DNA from: Mesorhizobium tianshanense | GTDB taxonomy: Bacteria; Pseudomonadota; Alphaproteobacteria; Rhizobiales; Rhizobiaceae | DNA length: 64,000 nucleotides | NCBI RefSeq assembly: GCF_007830515.1 | Contig: NZ_VLKT01000003.1 | Span: 1 to 64,000 of the forward strand | Reading direction: 5' to 3' | In this document: in pieces, positions 37,320 to 46,792 of the stretch | Layout of the letters: each line of letters begins with the position of its first letter | Numbering within the stretch: position 1 is the stretch's first letter | The notes under the pieces: model-generated | Told to the model about the DNA's origin: nothing | Databases searched by the model: none | What the model saw: only the letters and a program-made list of their open reading frames with translations | Program-made: the position numbers and the translations under genes

Positions 37320-38096
37320 ATGGATTACAGGCGTCAACGGGATCTCGATGGCGAAGTCGCCGTGGTCACCGGCGGCGGGCGCGGTATCGGCTTTGAAGCG
37401 GCCAGGGCGCTGGGCTCCTGCGGCGCGCATGTCGTGCTGATCGACCTCGACAAGGGCGCGCTCGACGCCGCGGTCGTCGCGCTGTCGGATGCCGGCCTGA
37501 CCGACGTTTCGACGAGGCAGCTCGACGTCACCGACCCGAGTGCCATGGAAGCGGCCGCCACCGATCTGGCGGTCGCGCTCGGCAGGATCGACATTCTCGT
37601 CAACAGCGCCGGCATCGCCCGGCTCAATTCGGCGCTCGACACGCCCGACGAGGAATGGCGGCTGGTCATGGACGTGAATGTCAACGGCGTCTACTGGGCC
37701 TCGCGCGCCTTCGGCCGCCACATGGTGGCGAAGGGCAAGGGCAGCATCGTCAATCTCGGCTCGATGTCGGGCCTGATCGTCAACCGCCCGCAGAGTGCGG
37801 CGTCCTACATGGTCAGCAAGGGCGCGGTCCACATGCTGACCAAGGCGCTCGCCGTCGAATGGGCGCCGATGGGCGTGCGCGTCAACGCACTGGCGCCCGG
37901 CTATGTCGCGACCGATATGACGCTGAAAATGCGCGACCGCCCCGAACTCTTCAACGTGTGGATGGACATGACGCCGATGGCGCGCTGCGGCGAGCCGCAG
38001 GAGATCGCCTCGGCGATCCTGTTCCTGGCTTCGCCCGCATCGAGCTACGTCACCGGCGCGATCCTGTCGATCGACGGTGGTTACACCGCCTGGTGA
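37320..38096 (+). CDS. SDR family oxidoreductase
   Basis: A 258-residue classical short-chain dehydrogenase: NAD(P) loop VTGGGRGIG at about residues 17-25, NSAGIA, catalytic Ser in GSMSG and Tyr-x3-Lys in SYMVSKGAVHML. ATG at 37320 is preceded by GGAGGAA. It lies 25 bases before the aldolase gene. Oxidation of a polyol or hydroxy acid to give the aldolase substrate is likely; the substrate is unknown. Confidence 0.9.
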   Translation: MDYRRQRDLDGEVAVVTGGGRGIGFEAARALGSCGAHVVLIDLDKGALDAAVVALSDAGLTDVSTRQLDVTDPSAMEAAATDLAVALGRIDILVNSAGIARLNSALDTPDEEWRLVMDVNVNGVYWASRAFGRHMVAKGKGSIVNLGSMSGLIVNRPQSAASYMVSKGAVHMLTKALAVEWAPMGVRVNALAPGYVATDMTLKMRDRPELFNVWMDMTPMARCGEPQEIASAILFLASPASSYVTGAILSIDGGYTAW

Positions 38097-38121
38097 AATC
38101 TAGGGGACTCAAGGAATTAGC

Positions 38122-38781
38122 ATGCCAACGACAGACACAGCCAAGCGCCAATCCATCATCGATGCCTGCATCCGGATGAACACGATGGGCATCAACCAGG
38201 GAACGTCGGGCAATATCAGCATGCGCCACGGGGACGGAATGCTGATCACGCCGACAAGCGTTGCCTATGACCTTATGCGTCCACAGGACATCGTGTTCAT
38301 GGGCGCCGACGGTTCGGTCGATGGGGCGCTGACGCCGTCCAGCGAATGGCGCTTCCATCTCGACATCTTGCGGGCACGGCCGGAAGTGCAGGCGATCGTC
38401 CACGCCCACCCGCCCTATTGCACGATGATCGCCATCATGGGCCGCGCCATTCCGCCGATCCACTACATGGTCGCCGTCGCCGGCGGCAGCAGCATCCGCT
38501 GTGCGCCCTATGCGACCTTCGGCACTGCGGAATTGTCGGCCAGCGCGGTCAAGGCGCTGGAAGGCCGCAAGGCCTGCCTTCTCGCGCATCACGGGATGAT
38601 TGCCGTCGGCACATCGCTCGACAAGGCGATGTGGCTGGCGGTGGAGGTCGAGACGTTGGCGCGCCAGTATCATGGCTGCCTGCAGATCGGCACGCCGCCG
38701 CTTCTGTCGGAAGCGGAAATCCAGAATGTTCTCGGCAGGATGGCGAGCTACGGCCATCGCGACGATGTCGACGCGGCCTAG
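38122..38781 (+). CDS. Class II aldolase/adducin family protein (fuculose-phosphate aldolase-like)
   Basis: A 219-residue zinc aldolase: phosphate-binding NQGTSGNISMR near residue 25, catalytic Glu in TPSSEWRFH, zinc ligands His in VHAHPPY (two) and LAHHGM. Family members split L-fuculose-, L-ribulose- or tetronate-phosphates into dihydroxyacetone phosphate or related C3 units. With the PfkB kinase at 43744 and the ribose-type importer downstream, a kinase-aldolase route for an imported sugar or sugar alcohol is likely. Confidence 0.88.
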   Translation: MPTTDTAKRQSIIDACIRMNTMGINQGTSGNISMRHGDGMLITPTSVAYDLMRPQDIVFMGADGSVDGALTPSSEWRFHLDILRARPEVQAIVHAHPPYCTMIAIMGRAIPPIHYMVAVAGGSSIRCAPYATFGTAELSASAVKALEGRKACLLAHHGMIAVGTSLDKAMWLAVEVETLARQYHGCLQIGTPPLLSEAEIQNVLGRMASYGHRDDVDAA

Positions 38782-38829
38782 ACCATGATCCCGAAAAGTG
38801 GAAACCGGTTTTCGGGAAAGATCATGGTC
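38781..38829. repeat. Rhizobial-type palindromic intergenic element
   Basis: GACCATGATC and GATCATGGTC form the ends, and CCCGAAAAG and TTTTCGGG the inner arms, around GTGGAAACCGG. This dispersed palindrome type is common in Mesorhizobium and relatives. Its first base coincides with the last base of the aldolase stop codon. Confidence 0.75.
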
Positions 38830-38922
38830 AGCGAAACCGCGTCGGGCGAATGCCGGATCGAACCGGTGAGGTCCTTCAGAGCGGGTTCTGAGGGTTTTTT
38901 GAAGGCAAAGTGGAGGAAATAA

Positions 38923-39936
38923 ATGTCCAACGAACAGAGTAGATCACACAGCATTCTCAAGGCGGCAGCCATCGCCCTGGCGGCTGCCTGCAGTTTTCAG
39001 TTCGTCATCTCGGCCGCGCAGGCGGAAGAGCTTTCCCTCAAAGGCAAGCGCATCGGCGTTTCCATCGTCGGCACCGATCACTACTGGGACCTGATGGCGT
39101 TCCGCGGCATCCAGGACGAGATCAAGGCGCTTGGCGGCGAGGCGATCGCGCTCGACGCCGGTCGCAAGGACCAGCAGCAGATCGCCCAGTTGCAGACGCT
39201 GATTGCGCAGAAGCCCGACGCCATCGTCGAAGTGCTTGGCAATCTCGAAGTGCTGAACCCGTGGCTGGCCAAGATCCGCGAGGCCGAGATTCCGCTGTTC
39301 ACCGTCGATACGGCCACGCCTCATGCGATCAACAACACGACGTCGAACAACTACAATATCGGTGCCGAGATCGCGCTGCAGATGGTCGCCGACATGGGCG
39401 GCAAGGGCAACGTACTGGTCTTTAACGGCTTCTACAGCGTGCCGGTCTGCAAGATTCGCTACGACCAGATGAAATATGTGCTGACCTCGTTCCCGGACGT
39501 GAAGATCGTCGAGCCGGAGCTGCGCGACGTCATCCCTAACACCGTGCAGGCCGCCTATTCCAACGTCACCGACATGCTGACCAAGTCGCCGGAAAAGGGC
39601 TCGCTGAACGCCGTCTGGGCATGCTGGGACGTGCCGCAGATCGGCGCCACCCAGGCCGCCGAAGCTGCCGGCCGGCCGGAGCTGAAGACCTATGGCATCG
39701 ACGGCAGCCCGGAAGTCATCAAGATGGTGATGGACGAGAACTCGCCGGCCGCCGCCGTCGCCGCCCAGCAGCCCTACGAGATCGGCAAGACCTCGGTGCA
39801 GAACGTGGCAAAATTCCTTGCCGGCCAGAAGGTGCCGCCCTTCACCTTCGTGCCCGCGGTGCTTATCAACAAGGAAAACGCCGCCGTCACCGGCAAGCCG
39901 TTCCTCGAGGCGGCCGAAAAAGCGGGCGTGAAATAA
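38923..39936 (+). CDS. Sugar ABC transporter substrate-binding protein, ribose type
   Basis: A 337-residue periplasmic protein of the LacI/RbsB fold, with a Sec signal peptide within about the first 36 residues (ILKAAAIALAAACSFQFVIS, then AQAEE). The mature part starts LSLKGKRIGVSIVGTDHYWD, and DALVE-like PDAIVEVLGN and IDGSPEVIKMV are hinge and pocket elements. GTGGAGGAA provides the ribosome site. It is the first gene of an importer whose other parts begin 209 bases downstream, behind a hairpin. Confidence 0.92.
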   Translation: MSNEQSRSHSILKAAAIALAAACSFQFVISAAQAEELSLKGKRIGVSIVGTDHYWDLMAFRGIQDEIKALGGEAIALDAGRKDQQQIAQLQTLIAQKPDAIVEVLGNLEVLNPWLAKIREAEIPLFTVDTATPHAINNTTSNNYNIGAEIALQMVADMGGKGNVLVFNGFYSVPVCKIRYDQMKYVLTSFPDVKIVEPELRDVIPNTVQAAYSNVTDMLTKSPEKGSLNAVWACWDVPQIGATQAAEAAGRPELKTYGIDGSPEVIKMVMDENSPAAAVAAQQPYEIGKTSVQNVAKFLAGQKVPPFTFVPAVLINKENAAVTGKPFLEAAEKAGVK

Positions 39937-39984
39937 GGCCTCCCAAGCCTCGTCGCCAGCCGGTACATCAGACATCGGCTGGTT

Positions 39985-40014
39985 GAGGCCGCGCTGTTTC
40001 GATGGCGCGGCCTC
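39985..40014 (+). terminator. Intercistronic hairpin behind the binding-protein gene
   Basis: GAGGCCGCGC-N10-GCGCGGCCTC is a perfect ten-base-pair stem, 49 bases after the stop. The lack of a U-tract suggests an attenuator or mRNA-stabilising structure that lets the binding protein be made in excess over the ATPase and permeases. Confidence 0.6.
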
Positions 40015-40015
40015 A

Positions 40016-40120
40016 TTAGAGCGCCGCGCGTCCAATTGGACGCGCAAAGGACGCTCTAATAGTTTGAATCTGCGCATGATCCTTTCCGGAAACCGATCCC
40101 GGTTTCCGGGGTCATGCGCA
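40016..40120. repeat. Composite rhizobial palindromic element
   Basis: Two adjoining inverted repeats: TTAGAGCG/CGCTCTAA enclosing GCGCGTCCAATTGGACGCGC (40016-40059), and TGCGCATGA/TCATGCGCA enclosing CCGGAAACCG/CGGTTTCCGG (40071-40120). Such mosaics are dispersed in rhizobial genomes. It fills the gap between the binding-protein and ATPase genes. Confidence 0.7.
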
Positions 40121-40145
40121 ACATTTTCCGCGCAAGGAGCAGGGG

Positions 40146-41678
40146 ATGACCGTGCAACCCGCAGCAGCTGAAATCGCAATCTCGATGACCGGTATTTCGA
40201 AGCGTTTCGGCCCGGTCCAGGCGCTTCACGATGCCGACCTTCAGGTGGCGCGTGGCACGATCCATGGCCTCGTCGGCCAGAACGGCGCCGGCAAGTCGAC
40301 GATCATCAAGGTGCTGGCCGGCATATTGAAGCCCGACAGCGGCACCATCGCCGTCAATGGCGAGACCGTCGGCCCGCTGACGCCTTCCTCGGTGGAGCGG
40401 CTCGGCGTCCACTTCATCCACCAGGATCGCCTGCTGGTGCCGACGGCGACGGTGGGCGAGGCGGTGTTCCTGCGCCATGAACTCGGCTTCGTTCCCTTCG
40501 TCAGCCGCCGTTCGATGAACAAGCGCGCCGCCGAACTCTTGAAACGTTATTTCGATCTCGAACTCCCCGTGGGCATCCTTGTGCAGGATCTGACGACGGC
40601 GCAGCAGAAGATCGTCCAGATCACCCGCGCGCTGGCGCAGAAGGCATCGGTGCTGGTGCTCGACGAGCCGACCGCGGCACTGGTCAAGCGCGAGGTCGAC
40701 AGCCTGTTTGCCGTGCTGCGCCGGCTGCGCGACGACGGCATCGCGGTCATCTTCATCTCGCACTACATGCAGGAGATCGAGCAGCTCTGCGACCGCGTCA
40801 CCGTGATGCGCAACGGCACCGATGTCGGCACCGTCGATCCGGCCGAGACGCCGATCGACGAGATCATCGCCATGATGATCGCGCGCGATGTCGGCGAGAT
40901 GTTCCCGAAGCGCTCGGTCGAGATCGGCGCGCCGATGCTCGAAGTCTCGCATCTCGGCATGGCCGGCGGTTTCGAGGACATCTCGTTTTCGGTGCGGCGC
41001 GGCGAGATCGTCGGGCTGACCGGCCTGCTCGGCTCCGGCGCCAAGGAAATCGTGCAGTGCCTGTTTGGGTTGGAGCGAGCCGAACGCGGCTCGGTCAAGG
41101 TCGAGGGCAAGACACTGTCGCTGTCCTCGCCGGTCCACGCCGTCCAGGGCGGTATCGCCATGCTTCCGGAGGACCGCCGCGCCCATGGCGTGGCGATCGA
41201 CCTGTCGGTGCGCGAGAACATCAGCCTTGCCAGTCTCGGCCGCTACAGCGGCAACGGCTTCGTCAAGCGAGGGCTGGAGAACCAGGCGATCGACGGCCTG
41301 ATCCGCGAGCTGTCGATCAAGACGCCCGGCCGCGACACGCTGGTGCGCCAGCTCTCCGGCGGCAACCAGCAGAAGGTGGCGATCGCAAAATGGCTGAGCT
41401 GCCAGTCGCGCGTTTATATTCTCGATGAACCGACCGTCGCCGTCGATGTCGGGGCCAAGGTCGAGATCTACAATCTGCTGAACCGGCTGGCCGGCGAGGG
41501 GGCAGCCATCCTGCTCCTGTCGTCCGACCTGCTCGAACTGGTCGGTGTCTGCGACCGCGTGCTTGTCGTCTATCGCGGCAGGCTGTCGGGCGAATTCTCC
41601 GGCGCCGATCTCGACGGCGACAGGCTGCTTGCCGCCTCGTCAGGCGCCCGCGGGCCTAAAGCGGAGGCCTCCTCATGA
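40146..41678 (+). CDS. Sugar ABC transporter ATP-binding protein, RbsA/MglA type
   Basis: A 510-residue protein with two fused ATPase domains. The first has Walker A GQNGAGKSTI and Walker B VLVLDEPTAAL, but its signature is weak (VQDLTTAQQKIVQITRAL). The second has a degenerate Walker A (GLLGSGAKEI), signature LSGGNQQKVAIAKWL and YILDEPTVAVDVGAK. This asymmetry is usual in the CUT2 family. It is coupled by a 4-base overlap to the first permease. Confidence 0.94.
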   Translation: MTVQPAAAEIAISMTGISKRFGPVQALHDADLQVARGTIHGLVGQNGAGKSTIIKVLAGILKPDSGTIAVNGETVGPLTPSSVERLGVHFIHQDRLLVPTATVGEAVFLRHELGFVPFVSRRSMNKRAAELLKRYFDLELPVGILVQDLTTAQQKIVQITRALAQKASVLVLDEPTAALVKREVDSLFAVLRRLRDDGIAVIFISHYMQEIEQLCDRVTVMRNGTDVGTVDPAETPIDEIIAMMIARDVGEMFPKRSVEIGAPMLEVSHLGMAGGFEDISFSVRRGEIVGLTGLLGSGAKEIVQCLFGLERAERGSVKVEGKTLSLSSPVHAVQGGIAMLPEDRRAHGVAIDLSVRENISLASLGRYSGNGFVKRGLENQAIDGLIRELSIKTPGRDTLVRQLSGGNQQKVAIAKWLSCQSRVYILDEPTVAVDVGAKVEIYNLLNRLAGEGAAILLLSSDLLELVGVCDRVLVVYRGRLSGEFSGADLDGDRLLAASSGARGPKAEASS

Positions 41679-42724
41679 CCGCAACCACGATGAAGTCCAC
41701 TGTGAAAGCCGCCGGGGCAGGCGCTGCTCCAGGCGAGAAGCAGCCGCGTGTGCAAAACACGGGCAAGCGCATCGGTACGGTCGCAGTGCGCCTCGGCGCC
41801 ATCGCCACCTTCACGCTCATCCTGGTCTATTTCGCGCTGTTTGCGCCGGGCTTCCTGTCCTCCTTCAACTTCATCAATGTCGTCGAGCAGTCGGCGATCC
41901 TTGGCGTGCTGGCCTTCGGCATGGCTGCGGTCATCATCGGCGGCGGCTCGAATGTCACCGAAGGCGGCATCGACCTGTCGATTGCGGCCAATATGGGCCT
42001 GTGCGCCGCGGTCTTCGCGACGATGCTGCAAGCGGGTTATCCGGATACGGTCGCGGTCCTCGCGGGGATCGCCTGCGGCGTTGCGGTCGGAGCTTTGAAT
42101 GCCGTCGCAGTCGTCGGGCTTGGCATCCTGCCGCTGCTGGCGACGCTGGCGGTGATGAACATCGCCGCCGGCGCCGAACTGACGCTGACGCAGAACACGG
42201 TGGTCGGCGCGACCTCGCCGCTGCTGGCTTTCCTGGTGTCGGGCAGTTTCCTCGGCATCTCGACACTTGCCTGGTGCCTGATCCTGTTTTCCCTGGTCAT
42301 ACTGGTCTTCATCCACAAGACGGCGTTTGGGCTCAGGCTCTACGCCGTCGGCGGCCACCCGGAAGCGGCGCGCGCCGCCGGCATCAGCGTGCCGCTGCAT
42401 GTCAGTTTCACCTATCTGTTCTCAGGCCTTTGCGCGGCCATCGCCGGCATCCTTGCCGTCTCCCGGCTCAGCGCCAGCACGCCCGGTTCCGGCGAGATGC
42501 TGCTGTCGGTGCTGGCGGCAGCGCTACTCGGCACCGTCTTTTCCCGGCGCCTGGTGCCCACCATCGGCGGCACTCTGCTCAGCGTGTTGTTCATCGGCTT
42601 CCTGGCCAACGGCTTCCAGCTCCTCAACGTATCGAGCTACTGGGTCAACGGCGTGCAGGGCGCGCTGATCCTGCTGGTCGTCGCCGTCACTTCATTCGCC
42701 CGCGGACCGGAGGCATCACGATGA
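41675..42724 (+). CDS. Sugar ABC transporter permease, RbsC type (1)
   Basis: A 349-residue inner-membrane protein, eight to ten hydrophobic spans, with the CUT2 motif TEGGIDLSIAANMG (about residues 95-108) and the late AALLGTVFSRRLVPTIGGTL segment. A 35-residue polar N-terminal tail precedes the first span. It overlaps both neighbours by 4 bases. Confidence 0.92.
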   Translation: MTATTMKSTVKAAGAGAAPGEKQPRVQNTGKRIGTVAVRLGAIATFTLILVYFALFAPGFLSSFNFINVVEQSAILGVLAFGMAAVIIGGGSNVTEGGIDLSIAANMGLCAAVFATMLQAGYPDTVAVLAGIACGVAVGALNAVAVVGLGILPLLATLAVMNIAAGAELTLTQNTVVGATSPLLAFLVSGSFLGISTLAWCLILFSLVILVFIHKTAFGLRLYAVGGHPEAARAAGISVPLHVSFTYLFSGLCAAIAGILAVSRLSASTPGSGEMLLSVLAAALLGTVFSRRLVPTIGGTLLSVLFIGFLANGFQLLNVSSYWVNGVQGALILLVVAVTSFARGPEASR

Positions 42725-43710
42725 GCGTTTCGCAAGACACTCGCGCCACCGGCGCGCAGAAGATCGGCAGCTTCATCGCCAGCTACAGCGTGGTCATCAC
42801 CTTCCTGGCGATCTGCCTGTTCTTTGCCATGGCCAGCCCGACCTTCCTGACCGGAGCGAACCTCTACAACGTGCTGGTCAACAATGTGGTGATGCTCGCC
42901 ATCGTCGCGCTTGGGCTCACCATCGTCATCTCGTCGGGCGGCATCGACCTGTCGGTCGGTGTCTCGGTCGACATGGCCTCGATGGTGTTCGTCATGCTGC
43001 TCGCCGCCGGCTATGGCGGCGTCTTCGGCGTCACCGTCGGGTTGCTGGCGGCCGTCGCCGTCGGCGTGCTCAACGCGATCCTGATCACCAGGCTGAAGAT
43101 CAGCCCGTTCCTGGCGACGCTCGGCGTGCTGTTCATCGGCCAGAGCACGCAGCAACTGGCGACCAGCGGCGGCCAGCCGATCTACCTGATAACAGGCTAT
43201 GCCGGCGCCCAGTTCAACGCCATCGCCAGGACCTCGCTGCTGGGCGTCCCGATGCCGGTGCTGGTGCTGGTCGCCTGCATCGTCGTCGTCTACCTCTTGC
43301 TGCACCGTTCGGTCTTCGGCCGCGGCGTGCAGGCGATGGGCGCGCAGCCGGGCGTCGCCTGGTATTCGGGCCTGCGCGTGCCGCGCCAGCTCTCGCTGGT
43401 CTATATCGGCTGTGCGCTTTTGTGCGGCATCACCGGCATCCTGCTGTCGGCGACGGTCAAATCCTACGTGCCGCTGTCGGGCAACGCCTTCCTGCTCGAC
43501 GCCATCGGGGCCACCTTCATCGGCACGACGCTCAGCGCCGAACGCCGACCGACCGTGATCGGCACGCTGCTCGGCGTGCTCTTGCTCGCGGTGGTCAAGA
43601 ACGGCCTGCTGCTCATCGGCTGGAACTTCTACTGGCAGCAGGTCGGCATCGGCGTTCTCGTCTTCCTGGTCCTCGCCGTGAGCTTCGGCTTGCGCCGCGC
43701 GCGCCAGTAA
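42721..43710 (+). CDS. Sugar ABC transporter permease, RbsC type (2)
   Basis: A 329-residue permease with the SSGGIDLSVGVSVDMASMV block and AIGATFIGTTLSAERRPTVI near the end. Two different permeases mean a heterodimeric channel. The start at 42721 overlaps the first permease stop; longer versions of this frame run through that gene and are rejected. Confidence 0.92.
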   Translation: MSVSQDTRATGAQKIGSFIASYSVVITFLAICLFFAMASPTFLTGANLYNVLVNNVVMLAIVALGLTIVISSGGIDLSVGVSVDMASMVFVMLLAAGYGGVFGVTVGLLAAVAVGVLNAILITRLKISPFLATLGVLFIGQSTQQLATSGGQPIYLITGYAGAQFNAIARTSLLGVPMPVLVLVACIVVVYLLLHRSVFGRGVQAMGAQPGVAWYSGLRVPRQLSLVYIGCALLCGITGILLSATVKSYVPLSGNAFLLDAIGATFIGTTLSAERRPTVIGTLLGVLLLAVVKNGLLLIGWNFYWQQVGIGVLVFLVLAVSFGLRRARQ

Positions 43711-43743
43711 CCTCCCAGCCTCTTCGTCAAAGGATCTCTCTCC

Positions 43744-44715
43744 ATGCCCAGTTTTGATGTCAGTTCGGTCGGCTTCTACGTGCTCGACATTCTCGGCCGT
43801 CCGGTCTCGCGCATCCCGGAAGGCGGCAGGGCGGACTATATCGAGGAGATCCGCATGACTGTCGCCGGCACCGCCGGCGCGACGGGAATGGATTGCGCCA
43901 TTCTCGGCCTGAAGACACAGGCGGTGACCACACTCGGAACCGACGACATGGGCGACTGGTTCGTCGCCAAGCTTAAGAAATACGGTCTCGATTGCGGTCT
44001 TGTGCGCCGCGACGGCTCCGTGCAGACCTCCTCCACCATCCTGCCGGTTCGCCCCAATGGCGAGCGGCCGGCCTTGCATGTGCCGGGCACCGCAATGGTC
44101 TTCCGCGTCGCCGACGAGGACCTTGACGCCGCGCTCGATGCGTCGGTCGTCCATGTCGGCGGCACCGGTCTGCTCAAGAGCTTCGACGGGGAGCCGACGG
44201 TGCGCCTGCTCAGGCGTGCGAAGGAGCTCGGCCGCACCACCACGTTCGACCTCATCCAGGCGACGCCCGAAACGATCGCCTTCGTCGAGCCGTGCCTGCC
44301 CTATATCGACTATTTCGTGCCGAGCATCGACGAAGCCAGCGAAATGGCGCATGAGCACGATCCTGCGGCGGTGGCCGCCTACTTCAAGTCGAGGGGCGTC
44401 AAGAACTGTCTCCTCACGCTTGGCGCCGACGGCGTCTATGTCGCGCCGGAAAATGGCAATCCGTTCCATCTGCCAGCCTTCGATATCGAGGTCGTCGACA
44501 CCACCGGCTGCGGCGACGGTTTCACCGCAGGCATCATCGTCGGCATCACCGAGGGCTGGGACCTCAAACGCTCGACGCGCTTTGCCTCGGCGGTCGCCGC
44601 CAAGGTGGCGATGGGGCTCGGCTCGGACGGCAAACTCGTCTCCTTCGACGACACCGTCGCGGCGATGGATTCCCTTCCGGTCAAGGCGCCGGCGCGTTCT
44701 TACGCGCACGCTTGA
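43744..44715 (+). CDS. PfkB family carbohydrate kinase
   Basis: A 323-residue ribokinase-fold enzyme: the C-terminal signature DTTGCGDGFTAGIIVGI (about residues 251-267) contains the catalytic Asp and anion hole, here with Cys in the DTTGAGD position. The N-terminal GxxGATGxD-like segment (GTAGATGMDCAILGLKT) is present. It would phosphorylate the imported sugar before aldol cleavage. It lies 33 bases after the permease. Confidence 0.9.
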   Translation: MPSFDVSSVGFYVLDILGRPVSRIPEGGRADYIEEIRMTVAGTAGATGMDCAILGLKTQAVTTLGTDDMGDWFVAKLKKYGLDCGLVRRDGSVQTSSTILPVRPNGERPALHVPGTAMVFRVADEDLDAALDASVVHVGGTGLLKSFDGEPTVRLLRRAKELGRTTTFDLIQATPETIAFVEPCLPYIDYFVPSIDEASEMAHEHDPAAVAAYFKSRGVKNCLLTLGADGVYVAPENGNPFHLPAFDIEVVDTTGCGDGFTAGIIVGITEGWDLKRSTRFASAVAAKVAMGLGSDGKLVSFDDTVAAMDSLPVKAPARSYAHA

Positions 44716-44740
44716 TCGCTGCATTTCGAAAGGACACCCC

Positions 44741-45502
44741 ATGAACAATTCAAAAGTCGGCACTGTCGCGCTGGTAACGGGCGCCAGCCGCGGCATCGGC
44801 CGGGCGCTGGCGGTCGGGCTGGCAAATTTCGGCTACGATGTCGCGATCACCGACCTGCCTGGGCAGGCGAAGGAGCTCGACGTCACACGCGCGGAGATCG
44901 AAGCCGCTGGGCGCAAGGCCTATGTCTACACGATGGATGTCAGCAGCAAGGCTGAAGTCGATGCGACCGCCGCGGCGCTGCTCAGGGATGCCGGCCGGAT
45001 CGACGTGCTGGTCAACAATGCCGGCATCTTGAAGCCCAGCCTCTTGCAGGATCTCGACGAAGCCTCCTGGGATGCGCATTTCGACGTCAACGCCAAGGGC
45101 GTGCTGCTGATGTGCCAGGCGGTGCTGCCGCATATGCGGGCGCGCAAATCCGGCCGCGTCGTCAACATCGCCTCGATTGCCGGTCGTCAGGGCGTCCCGA
45201 CGCAGGGCCATTACGCCGCAACCAAGGCAACCGTGATCACCCTGACCCGGGTGCTGGCGCAGGAAGTCGGCATGGACGGCGTCACCGTCAACGCCATCTG
45301 CCCAGGCATCATCCTGACCGAAATGGGCAAGAACAATCTCGGCAGCGACGAAGCCATCCGGCACTGGGAAGAGGTCGCGGCATTGAAGCGTCTCGGCTAT
45401 CCCGAGGACATCGTCGGGCCGGTCTGCTTCTTTGCTTCGGAGCAATCGGCCTTCGTCACCGGACAGGCGCTGAACGTCTGCGGCGGCATCTACTTCCACT
45501 AA
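44741..45502 (+). CDS. SDR family 3-oxoacyl-ACP reductase-like dehydrogenase
   Basis: A 253-residue classical SDR: VTGASRGIG at about residues 12-20, NNAGILK, Ser in IASIAGRQG and Tyr-x3-Lys in GHYAATKATVITLTR. The start ATGAACAATT follows GAAAGGA. It closes the sugar import operon 25 bases after the kinase and probably interconverts a sugar and its keto form. Confidence 0.9.
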   Translation: MNNSKVGTVALVTGASRGIGRALAVGLANFGYDVAITDLPGQAKELDVTRAEIEAAGRKAYVYTMDVSSKAEVDATAAALLRDAGRIDVLVNNAGILKPSLLQDLDEASWDAHFDVNAKGVLLMCQAVLPHMRARKSGRVVNIASIAGRQGVPTQGHYAATKATVITLTRVLAQEVGMDGVTVNAICPGIILTEMGKNNLGSDEAIRHWEEVAALKRLGYPEDIVGPVCFFASEQSAFVTGQALNVCGGIYFH

Positions 45503-45510
45503 GGCTCTAA

Positions 45511-45906
45511 GTGTCGGGCCCAAAGGTCCAAGCGAAAAATAATCGAGCGGCTGCGCGATCGGCAGCAGGAGATTTGTCATGTAACTTCGCCACCATGGCG
45601 GCCTGCAAGTCGGCGGATCTCAGGCTTCCGGTCTCTGAGACCCTGAGTTGGTACCAGTCATCGGAAAGTGTCCAGCGCGGCTTCTGCTCACGCTGCGGTG
45701 GCGATTTGTTCTGGAAGGCGGCGCCGGGCGTGGAGACCTATGTCACGGTCGGGACCCTCGGTCGGCCGGCCGGCCTTCGCCTGAGCGAACATATTTATGT
45801 CGGCTCGAAATCCGACTTTTACGACCTGACCGACTGCTTCAGAAACACGAGTGGTAGCATCCGCCAATCCGCCGCACTAGAATCCGTATCACACCAAGAT
45901 CCGTAA
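45511..45906 (+). pseudogene. N-terminally truncated GFA-domain protein
   Basis: A 131-residue frame with a GTG start. The second half matches the GFA (glutathione-dependent formaldehyde-activating) family: LSWYQSSESVQRGFCSRCGG, LFWKAAPG and VTVGTLG. The N-terminal zinc-binding part (CxCGxxxY and the CxxC ligands of the first site) is missing and replaced by unrelated residues. Only the CSRCG pair remains, so the zinc sites are incomplete. Probably a gene remnant, although the frame is open. Confidence 0.65.
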
Positions 45907-45918
45907 AGGGGAAGCTCC

Positions 45919-46614
45919 ATGACGTCGGACGTGGCAGTTATCGCGGGAGCAGGGCCGGGGCTGAGCGCCTCGCTTGCACGTCTTCTCGCCAAGGAGGGCT
46001 TTCGTGTGGTTCTGGCTGCCCGCGACCTCGGCAAGCTGAGCGCGCTGGTCGACGAGACCGGCGCGCTGGCGGTTGAATCGGACGTTGCCGATGTCGCGTC
46101 GGTCGAAAACCTGTTCGACATCGCCGACAAGGCCGGTCCGCTATCGCTTGTGGTGTTCAACGCCAGTGGCCGCGCCCGCGGGCCGATAGCCGACCTCGAT
46201 CCCGAAGCGGTCAGGCAGGCATTGCTGATCGGTGCCTATGGCGGGTTCCTGGTCGGCCAGCAGGCCGCGCGCCGGCTGCTTTCCCGTGGCTCCGGCTCGA
46301 TCCTGTTCACCGGCGCCACCGCGAGCGTCAAGGGGTTTGCGGGCTCGGCCGGATTTGCGATGCCAAAGTTCGGCCTGCGTGGGCTGGCGCAATCCATGGC
46401 CCGCGAACTTGCCCCGAAGAATATCCATGTTGCGCATTTCATCATCGACGGTGCGATCGCGTCGAACGGGCCTGGACAGGCCGGCGAACCCGACCGGCAG
46501 GATCGCCGGCTGTCTCCGGACGCGATCGCCGAAACCTATCTTGCAATTCACCGGCAGCATCGCAGCGCCTGGAGCTCGGAGCTCGAACTCAGGCCATGGG
46601 TCGAGACTTTCTGA
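45919..46614 (+). CDS. SDR-like protein with atypical active site
   Basis: A 231-residue Rossmann protein: VIAGAGPGLSASLARLLA replaces the usual TGxxxGIG, NASG is in place of NNAG, and at the catalytic position GSAGFAMPKFGLRGLAQSMA has Phe instead of Tyr while Lys is kept. A subgroup of SDRs with this substitution is known from sequence, with unclear chemistry. GGGGAAGC precedes the start. The 178 bases after it hold no gene. Confidence 0.82.
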   Translation: MTSDVAVIAGAGPGLSASLARLLAKEGFRVVLAARDLGKLSALVDETGALAVESDVADVASVENLFDIADKAGPLSLVVFNASGRARGPIADLDPEAVRQALLIGAYGGFLVGQQAARRLLSRGSGSILFTGATASVKGFAGSAGFAMPKFGLRGLAQSMARELAPKNIHVAHFIIDGAIASNGPGQAGEPDRQDRRLSPDAIAETYLAIHRQHRSAWSSELELRPWVETF

Positions 46615-46792
46615 GCCTCGGCCGCTCATAGGCCAAATAACGTCTGTTCGGACGTTATTTGCCTGCCGGTCGGCAAACGCAGCGCTGACTTTCCTCCATT
46701 CGCGTCGAGATTGGGTCGGGCGTTGCTTTGATCGCACTGCCCTGCGTGTCACCGTAAGGCGTGATCCACGCCTGAAGCAGAGGAGCTTGACC

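Noticed and set aside
40016..40120. Small RNA gene or riboswitch between binding protein and ATPase
   Set aside because: The two inverted repeats match the layout of dispersed rhizobial palindromes, so an element copy is the simpler reading.
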